Origin: Octadecabacter temperatus
Lineage (GTDB): Bacteria; Pseudomonadota; Alphaproteobacteria; Rhodobacterales; Rhodobacteraceae
DNA: 64,000 bases
Direction: 5' to 3'
NCBI RefSeq assembly: GCF_001187845.1
Contig: NZ_CP012160.1
Coordinates: 2,480,001 to 2,544,000, forward strand
Positions 59,490 to 64,000 of this stretch are shown here, one piece after another (position 1 is the first letter of the stretch; each line of letters begins with the position of its first letter). The translations under genes were made by a program, and so were the position numbers. The notes below the pieces were generated by a model. It was not told the origin of the DNA. It made no database searches and saw only the letters and a list, made by a program, of their open reading frames with translations.

Positions 59490-60569
59490 GTGCCAGTATT
59501 ATACTTATACGAACTATCAAGCTTTTCTGTCGGTCCCCCTAATGAGGGCGGCGGCGGCGGCGGCGCGATTGGCACACCAGATCACACGATTACTACTGGC
59601 GCGACGCTTAGCGTTATCGAGATCGATGTAACCGATAACGACAACATCATCAGTGAGAACGGTGGCAATAACCAAGTTCTCACCAATGCGACAACAATCA
59701 ATGGCGTAAGCTATCCCGCGGGAACGCAAATTCGCATCGATTATTACCTGACAGCAGCGGACGGTGAAGTCGTCGCTTCTGTTTCCGTTGGTGGGGGCAA
59801 TTCAGGTACAGACATAAGCCAAGGGCTCGTCTCAACAGAGCCACTTTTGCCAAATCAAAGCTATGACTTCACTGAGGAATCAAACGCGAATCCAGACTTC
59901 ACACCGTCTGCGGAAGATCAGTTTTACACCGATTTCATTGTCTGTTTCGCTGGTGGCACGCAAATTTTGACACGTAACGGTCGTATCTGCGTCGAAGATC
60001 TAGAAATCAACGACGAAGTCATGACAATGGACAACGGCTATCAACCGATCCGCTGGATCGGGTCGCGCACATTGGATTCCATTGATCTTGCAGTTAACCC
60101 GAACTTGAGACCGATTAGAATTGAAGCAGGCGCCCTCGGTGACGGCGTCCCAGAGCAAGACCTGCTTGTCTCCCCGCAACACCGAATTTTTGTCCGCTCG
60201 ATTGTGGCGCAACGTATGTTTGGCGAATCTGAAGTTTTGATCCCTGCCAAGAAACTCTTGGGGCTTGAAGGGATTAGCGTCGATCAGGACACGACATCGG
60301 TGACCTATACCCACTTCTTGTTCGCCAAGCACGAAATCGTATTTGCGAACGGCGCGCCAACCGAAAGTCTGTTTACCGGACAGGAAGCTCTTAAAGCGGT
60401 TGGTCCCGCTGCGCGCCGTGAAATTACGGCCTTGTTTCCGGAAATCGTTTCTGCTGATTTCAGCCCAAGCCCAGCGCGTTTCATTCCTGAAAAGGGGCAT
60501 GCGATGCTCTCGCTTGCGGGCCGTATCAAGAAGAACAGCAAGCCTGTGTTGGAACAACCGATCCAATAA
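59490..60569 (+). CDS. Hint (Hedgehog/intein) domain protein
   Basis: The 359-residue protein starts with GTG behind AGGGA. Its N-terminal ~145 residues are a Gly-, Asn- and Asp-rich, beta-like stretch (GGGGGG at 20-25, GNNQVLTNATTI). A Hint domain starts at Cys152 in VCFAGGTQILTRNGRICVED, with NDEVMTMDNGYQPIRWIGSR, LLVSPQHRIFV and the late FLFAKHEIVFANGAPTESLF. This is the Hint_2 type common in Rhodobacteraceae. Hint domains can cut the protein at the Cys. No signal peptide is seen, so type I secretion or a membrane-independent role is likely. No partner genes lie beside it. Confidence 0.85.
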   Translation: MPVLYLYELSSFSVGPPNEGGGGGGAIGTPDHTITTGATLSVIEIDVTDNDNIISENGGNNQVLTNATTINGVSYPAGTQIRIDYYLTAADGEVVASVSVGGGNSGTDISQGLVSTEPLLPNQSYDFTEESNANPDFTPSAEDQFYTDFIVCFAGGTQILTRNGRICVEDLEINDEVMTMDNGYQPIRWIGSRTLDSIDLAVNPNLRPIRIEAGALGDGVPEQDLLVSPQHRIFVRSIVAQRMFGESEVLIPAKKLLGLEGISVDQDTTSVTYTHFLFAKHEIVFANGAPTESLFTGQEALKAVGPAARREITALFPEIVSADFSPSPARFIPEKGHAMLSLAGRIKKNSKPVLEQPIQ

Positions 60570-60634
60570 TCGCTGCATCCCTAAATGCGAAAGTGCGTCG
60601 TAGGTTTTGAACCGTCTTAGGCTCGATCAAATGC

Positions 60635-61105
60635 TCAGCTAATCTTCTTCCTGAACAAAATTGCCGTCGGTCGTTTAAACCCATCATGTGTCGTTCGCGC
60701 AATTTCACGGTAACCTAACGCCTTGAAGACAGCATGAACCTCGACCAGTTCCACGCGGCTTTGCAGCTCTAACCAATCATACCCAAGCACCACCGCGCGT
60801 TCCTCGGCCAGTTCCATCAACGCACGGCCTAACCCTTGGCGCGGGTCCGTCACCGCCAACTTCCCGACATACAGAACCTTCTCCTTCGGCGTCAGGGTCA
60901 CTGTGCCAACCACAGGGTCTCCGGCCACCCAGAATTCTGCATCATCCGCGGTCCGTTGCAGGCTCTCTAACGTCATCGATTCAAGCGATGATGGCGGGTC
61001 AATCCGCCCTTCCATCCCTGCAAATGCGGCACGCATAACATCGAATGCTTGCGCGAGCGCAGGATCATTCGGCTGCAATTGGCGGAACTTGACCCTGTTC
61101 ACCAC
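60635..61105 (-). CDS. GNAT-family acetyltransferase
   Basis: The 156-residue protein has the GNAT fold: the acetyl-CoA-binding segment VGKLAVTDPRQGLGRALMEL contains the QGLGRAL pyrophosphate loop. The end YREIARTTHDGFKRPTAILF shapes the acceptor site. The acceptor is unknown. It starts inside the end of the SDR gene (seven-base overlap) and is probably co-transcribed with it. Confidence 0.85.
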   Translation of the reverse strand: MVNRVKFRQLQPNDPALAQAFDVMRAAFAGMEGRIDPPSSLESMTLESLQRTADDAEFWVAGDPVVGTVTLTPKEKVLYVGKLAVTDPRQGLGRALMELAEERAVVLGYDWLELQSRVELVEVHAVFKALGYREIARTTHDGFKRPTAILFRKKIS

Positions 61106-61758
61106 ACGACCTCCGCGCCCGTGTAATCAAAAAAACCACCCGTTTGCTTGGCACCCAATCCGTCCAATACATTGCACAAATTCGACGCGGCTTCTTTAGG
61201 AGTTACCTTTCTGTGGGTAGGGTAGTTTTGCGTGAATTCTGTATCCACGGTCCCGGGATGCAAAGCCACAATGACCGTGTTGGGACGCTTTCGCCCAATC
61301 TCAATCGCTGCCCCTCGCACAATTTGATTCAACGCTGCTTTGGAGGCGCGATAAGAATGCCAACCACCGATTTTATTGTCGCCAATAGACCCAACTCGCG
61401 CTGACAAAACACCAACCACACTGCGGCGGTCCTGTGGTAGCAATTTTTGGATATGTGCCAAGATGAGCGCAGGTCCGATGGCGTTCACGGCCATAACCCG
61501 CGCCATCTGATCGCTGTCTATGGCCGCCAACGACTTTTCAGGTTCTCCACCCGCCGCCAAAGTTCCAATCGCCACAAATACAAGGTCAAACGTGCCCTCA
61601 AGCATGGCCACACTCCGCTCAATCGCCGCGGTATCAGTAACATCCAGCCCGTCACCCGAGCGCGACAAGCCAGTAACTTCAAAATCCCGACAGGCCAATT
61701 CCAACGCCATAGCGTCACCTATGCCGCCCGACACACCTATAACCAATGCTCTTTTCAT
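61099..61758 (-). CDS. Short-chain dehydrogenase/reductase
   Basis: The 219-residue SDR has an N-terminal nucleotide loop VIGVSGGIGDAMALELA, a NAG-like segment near VFVAIGTLA, catalytic Ser in GVLSARVGS and the YxxxK pair in SYRASKAALN. The resemblance is to small C-factor/CsgA-like reductases. Start ATG 61758 was chosen; the longer frame overlaps the leucine leader. NAD(P) preference and substrate are unknown. Confidence 0.85.
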   Translation of the reverse strand: MKRALVIGVSGGIGDAMALELACRDFEVTGLSRSGDGLDVTDTAAIERSVAMLEGTFDLVFVAIGTLAAGGEPEKSLAAIDSDQMARVMAVNAIGPALILAHIQKLLPQDRRSVVGVLSARVGSIGDNKIGGWHSYRASKAALNQIVRGAAIEIGRKRPNTVIVALHPGTVDTEFTQNYPTHRKVTPKEAASNLCNVLDGLGAKQTGGFFDYTGAEVVW

Positions 61759-61849
61759 ACACTCCAATCTAAGCCGTTGCGCCATTAGGTCCACAGAAAT
61801 TGACAGCACCCCCCTTTTCAATCGCGAACACTGGAGTATAGTCAGCCCC

Positions 61850-61906
61850 ATGATGCAAAACGCACATATCCAGGCCCTCCTCGGCCTCCTCCTTAGTCGC
61901 CTCTGA
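61850..61906 (+). CDS. leuL: Leucine leader peptide of leuA
   Basis: The 18-residue frame MMQNAHIQALLGLLLSRL has six Leu codons, five of them within six codons (CTC CTC GGC CTC CTC CTT). It lies 75 bases before leuA and its end overlaps the alternative hairpins. GGAG occurs upstream, though 13 bases from the ATG. Attenuation of leu genes by such peptides is established in proteobacteria. Here ribosome stalling when Leu-tRNA is scarce would favour one hairpin and switch leuA on. Confidence 0.8.
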   Translation: MMQNAHIQALLGLLLSRL

Positions 61907-61947
61907 GCGTGCCTTTCGGCGCGACCGCTCAGAGGGTGAGACGCGCC
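61900..61947 (+). promoter_or_regulatory. Alternative hairpins of the leucine attenuator
   Basis: CCTCTGAGCG (61900-61909), which includes the leader's stop codon, pairs perfectly with CGCTCAGAGG (61926-61935). The competing GGCGCG (61918-61923) pairs with CGCGCC (61942-61947). The two stems overlap, so only one can form, as expected for leader-peptide attenuation. No T-run follows, so the second may act by another mechanism than intrinsic termination. Confidence 0.65.
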
Positions 61948-61980
61948 AAGAAATACTAAGGAAATCAAGGAAATACCAAA

Positions 61981-63540
61981 ATGACCGATCAAGTTCTGAT
62001 CTTTGACACGACTCTGCGCGACGGCGAGCAATCCCCCGGCGCAACAATGTCTCATGACGAAAAACTGGAAATCGCAGAGATGCTGGATGAAATGGGCGTC
62101 GATATCATCGAAGCCGGTTTTCCCATCGCCTCAGAGGGTGACTTCAACGCGGTAAGTGAAATCGCAAAGCTGTCCAAGAACGCCCAAATTTGCGGGTTAT
62201 CGCGCGCCAACTTCAAAGACATCGACCGCTGCTGGGAAGCCGTGAAACACGCATCCAAGCCGCGTATCCACACGTTCATTGGCACCTCACCGCTGCACCG
62301 CGCGATCCCGAATCTCGACATGGATCAAATGGCGGAACGCATCCACGACTGCGTCACCCACGCCCGCAATCTGTGCGACAACGTGCAGTGGTCCAGCATG
62401 GACGCGACCCGCACCGAATGGGATTTCCTAAAGCGCACCGTTGATATTGCCATCAAAGCAGGCGCGACCACGATCAATATTCCAGACACCGTGGGCTATA
62501 CCGAACCCGTGGAATCCGCCGATCTGATCAAGCGTTTGATTGAAGAAGTTGATCGTGCCGATACGGTTATTTTCTCAACCCATTGTCACAACGATCTGGG
62601 GATGGCGACAGCGAACTCATTGGCGGCTGTTCAGGGCGGCGCGCGACAAATTGAGTGTACAATCAATGGCCTAGGCGAACGCGCAGGGAATACTGCGCTG
62701 GAAGAAGTCGTTATGGCAATGAAGGTTCGCAAGGACGTGATGCCGTATCGTACTGGCATTGATACCACTAAAATCATGAACATCTCGCGCCGCGTTGCGA
62801 CGGTTTCCGGCTTTAACGTGCAGTTCAACAAAGCCATCGTCGGCAAGAACGCATTCGCCCATGAATCCGGCATCCACCAAGACGGCATGCTGAAAAACCG
62901 CGAAACGTTCGAGGTCATGCGCCCTGAGGATGTTGGTCTGTCCGGAACGTCCCTGCCGTTGGGCAAACACTCCGGCCGTGCCGCGCTGCGCGCAAAGCTG
63001 ACTGAGCTGGGCTTCGAGATGGGCGACAACGAACTGAAAGACGTGTTCGTACGCTTCAAAGACTTGGCTGACCGCAAGAAGGAAGTCTTTGACGACGACC
63101 TGATCGCGCTGATCCGCCAAAACGATACTGAAGATGATCGTCTGAAGCTGAAAGACCTGACCGTCATCTGCGGTATGAATGGCCCGCAAAAGGCGACGAT
63201 GGTTCTGGAAGTCGATGGGACCGACCACACGACCCAAGCCACAGGCGATGGCCCAGTTGATGCGACCTTCAACGCTGTTAAGGCCCTGTTTGACCACAAC
63301 GCACGCTTGCAGCTGTACCAAGTGCATGCAGTCACTGAGGGCACCGACGCGCAGGCGACTGTATCGGTTCGCATGGAAGAAGACGGGCGCATCGCAACAG
63401 GCCAGTCAGCAGATACAGACACGGTGGTTGCCTCTGCAAAGGCGTACATCAACGCGCTTAACCGATTGATTGTAAAGCGTGAAAAAACTGCGCCGGGGTC
63501 TGATACTGCAGGTATCAAATACACGGATGCGGGTGAGTAA
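61981..63540 (+). CDS. leuA: 2-Isopropylmalate synthase
   Basis: The 519-residue enzyme condenses acetyl-CoA with 2-oxoisovalerate in the first committed step of leucine synthesis. The catalytic N-terminus FDTTLRDGEQSPGATM, the metal-binding HCHNDLGMATANS and GERAGNTALEEV are intact, as is the C-terminal LeuA regulatory dimer domain (from ~390, LKDLTVICGMNGPQKATMVL split here by LKDL). AAGGAAAT precedes the ATG. Leucine control is predicted at two levels, feedback on the C-terminal domain and attenuation by leuL. The stop overlaps the next gene's GTG start by eight bases. Confidence 0.96.
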   Translation: MTDQVLIFDTTLRDGEQSPGATMSHDEKLEIAEMLDEMGVDIIEAGFPIASEGDFNAVSEIAKLSKNAQICGLSRANFKDIDRCWEAVKHASKPRIHTFIGTSPLHRAIPNLDMDQMAERIHDCVTHARNLCDNVQWSSMDATRTEWDFLKRTVDIAIKAGATTINIPDTVGYTEPVESADLIKRLIEEVDRADTVIFSTHCHNDLGMATANSLAAVQGGARQIECTINGLGERAGNTALEEVVMAMKVRKDVMPYRTGIDTTKIMNISRRVATVSGFNVQFNKAIVGKNAFAHESGIHQDGMLKNRETFEVMRPEDVGLSGTSLPLGKHSGRAALRAKLTELGFEMGDNELKDVFVRFKDLADRKKEVFDDDLIALIRQNDTEDDRLKLKDLTVICGMNGPQKATMVLEVDGTDHTTQATGDGPVDATFNAVKALFDHNARLQLYQVHAVTEGTDAQATVSVRMEEDGRIATGQSADTDTVVASAKAYINALNRLIVKREKTAPGSDTAGIKYTDAGE

Positions 63541-64000
63541 CCGCTACCTAACAAACCTCGCGCCGGATGACGTCGCGGGGTTTTACGACGGTTTTCGCCG
63601 CCTTCTTTCGGACGTTTGCGGTGCCAAAATCGAAAGTGCCCCAGAAGCAGCAGACGCCCTTATCGCGCAAGTCGCGACAATAACCGATGAACCAATCGGC
63701 TTAGAGGCAAGGCTCGCGCTCACGCTTTTGGCCGACCTCAAATCAAACGGTGAGTTGGGCCGTTTATGGTTCGGGCGCGGAACAATAACAGGTCGAGTAC
63801 AGCCCTATTCATTGATTGTTGAGGACCTTTCTCGAATTGACGTGACGTGCCCCAGCGTTGGGTTTGTTCGCTTTAGAAAGGGAAACCCTTGGTTTGCCTT
63901 GCAGTCCGCCGATATCGCGAAGGACATCTGCACAGTTCAAGTGCTCGAACGCCGAATGCGACGTAAACAGGTTGAACTTGTCCAAGCACAATCCACCGGC
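63533..64000 (+). CDS. Unknown protein, 3' end outside window
   Basis: A frame from GTG 63533 is open to the window end (156 residues: MSNRYLTNLAPDDVAGFYDG at the start). It has no signal peptide and no membrane span. LEARLALTLLADLKSNGELG looks helical and basic runs (RRMRRKQVEL) occur near the visible end. I recognise no family. The start overlaps the leuA stop by eight bases in another frame, suggesting translational coupling, but no strong ribosome site is seen. Confidence 0.6.
   Translation, partial: MSNRYLTNLAPDDVAGFYDGFRRLLSDVCGAKIESAPEAADALIAQVATITDEPIGLEARLALTLLADLKSNGELGRLWFGRGTITGRVQPYSLIVEDLSRIDVTCPSVGFVRFRKGNPWFALQSADIAKDICTVQVLERRMRRKQVELVQAQSTG

Noticed and set aside
61800..61842. 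TTGACA and TATAGT as a promoter before leuL
   Set aside because: TTGACA at 61800 and TATAGT at 61837 are 31 bases apart, too far for one promoter, and no good -10 is found at 16-18 bases.
62631..63554. 307-residue open frame antisense to leuA
   Set aside because: Ser/Arg-rich shadow frame, inside an intact leuA with every motif.

Overview
The window is a stretch of alphaproteobacterial chromosome, most like the Rhodobacteraceae/Roseobacter group. The evidence is the mixture of family-typical genes: an ArsR–ArsC fusion, class I lysyl-tRNA synthetase, a stand-alone NDUFS4-like complex I subunit, a Hint-domain protein, dodecin, a glutamine-dependent NadE, EttA, and a leucine leader peptide before leuA. 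No species can be named from the sequence alone. Core housekeeping genes (uvrB, lysS, gltX, nadE, nadD, leuA) make it chromosomal; the first 30 kb is more accessory in character.

Layout. 1-2.3 kb: the cut-off end of an arsenate reductase fused to an ArsR repressor, a lone small tyrosine recombinase and about 0.9 kb of gene-free, repeat-bearing DNA. 2.3-9.8 kb: a glucose-type ABC transporter (gtsABC plus an ATPase gene with a frameshift) ending in glucokinase, divergent from an OmpR-type response regulator and sensor kinase; four TGTTRC boxes in 10-bp phase lie between them. 10.3-11.8 kb: a LprI/DUF1311-like protein and a quinone-reductase-like flavoprotein. 11.9-23.4 kb: a large amino-sugar/alpha-galactoside catabolic island (DeoR/AgaR-type regulator, BadF-type sugar kinase, AgaS, KbaZ/AgaZ, ABC ATPase, AraC/MelR-type regulator, binding protein, two permeases, GH4 glycosidase, amidohydrolase). 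23.4-27.3 kb: repeats, a decayed mobile-element protein beside tRNA-Arg(TCT), a mannitol-dehydrogenase-family gene with a small partner gene, and a broken GH31 glycosidase.

27.3-44.4 kb: a GAF/PAS-GGDEF-EAL protein, small respiratory and esterase genes, uvrB, a large beta-helix protein, lysS, dacB, nadD, a second PAS-GGDEF-EAL protein whose membrane anchor is separated from it by an A7 run, and ettA. 44.4-47.5 kb: a block with a GT61 glycosyltransferase and a sulfotransferase-like gene, flanked by phnA and a short copy of the phnA 3' end. 47.7-57.5 kb: cold-shock protein, dodecin, divergent tesA/ybbA-ybbP, gltX, nadE. 57.6-64 kb: an 18-repeat MORN protein built from two nine-repeat blocks, a Hint protein, an acetyltransferase, a short-chain dehydrogenase, and leuA behind a leucine-rich leader peptide with alternative hairpins, followed by a partial unknown gene.

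How it fits together. The first half is largely about sugar capture: two complete ABC import systems with their own regulators and dedicated first enzymes. The glucose system has a broken ATPase, so it may depend on the intact ATPase of the neighbouring island or may be decaying, as the adjacent GH31 glycosidase clearly is. Three separate loci carry single-base reading-frame interruptions at or near homopolymers or in decayed genes; sequencing error must be excluded first.
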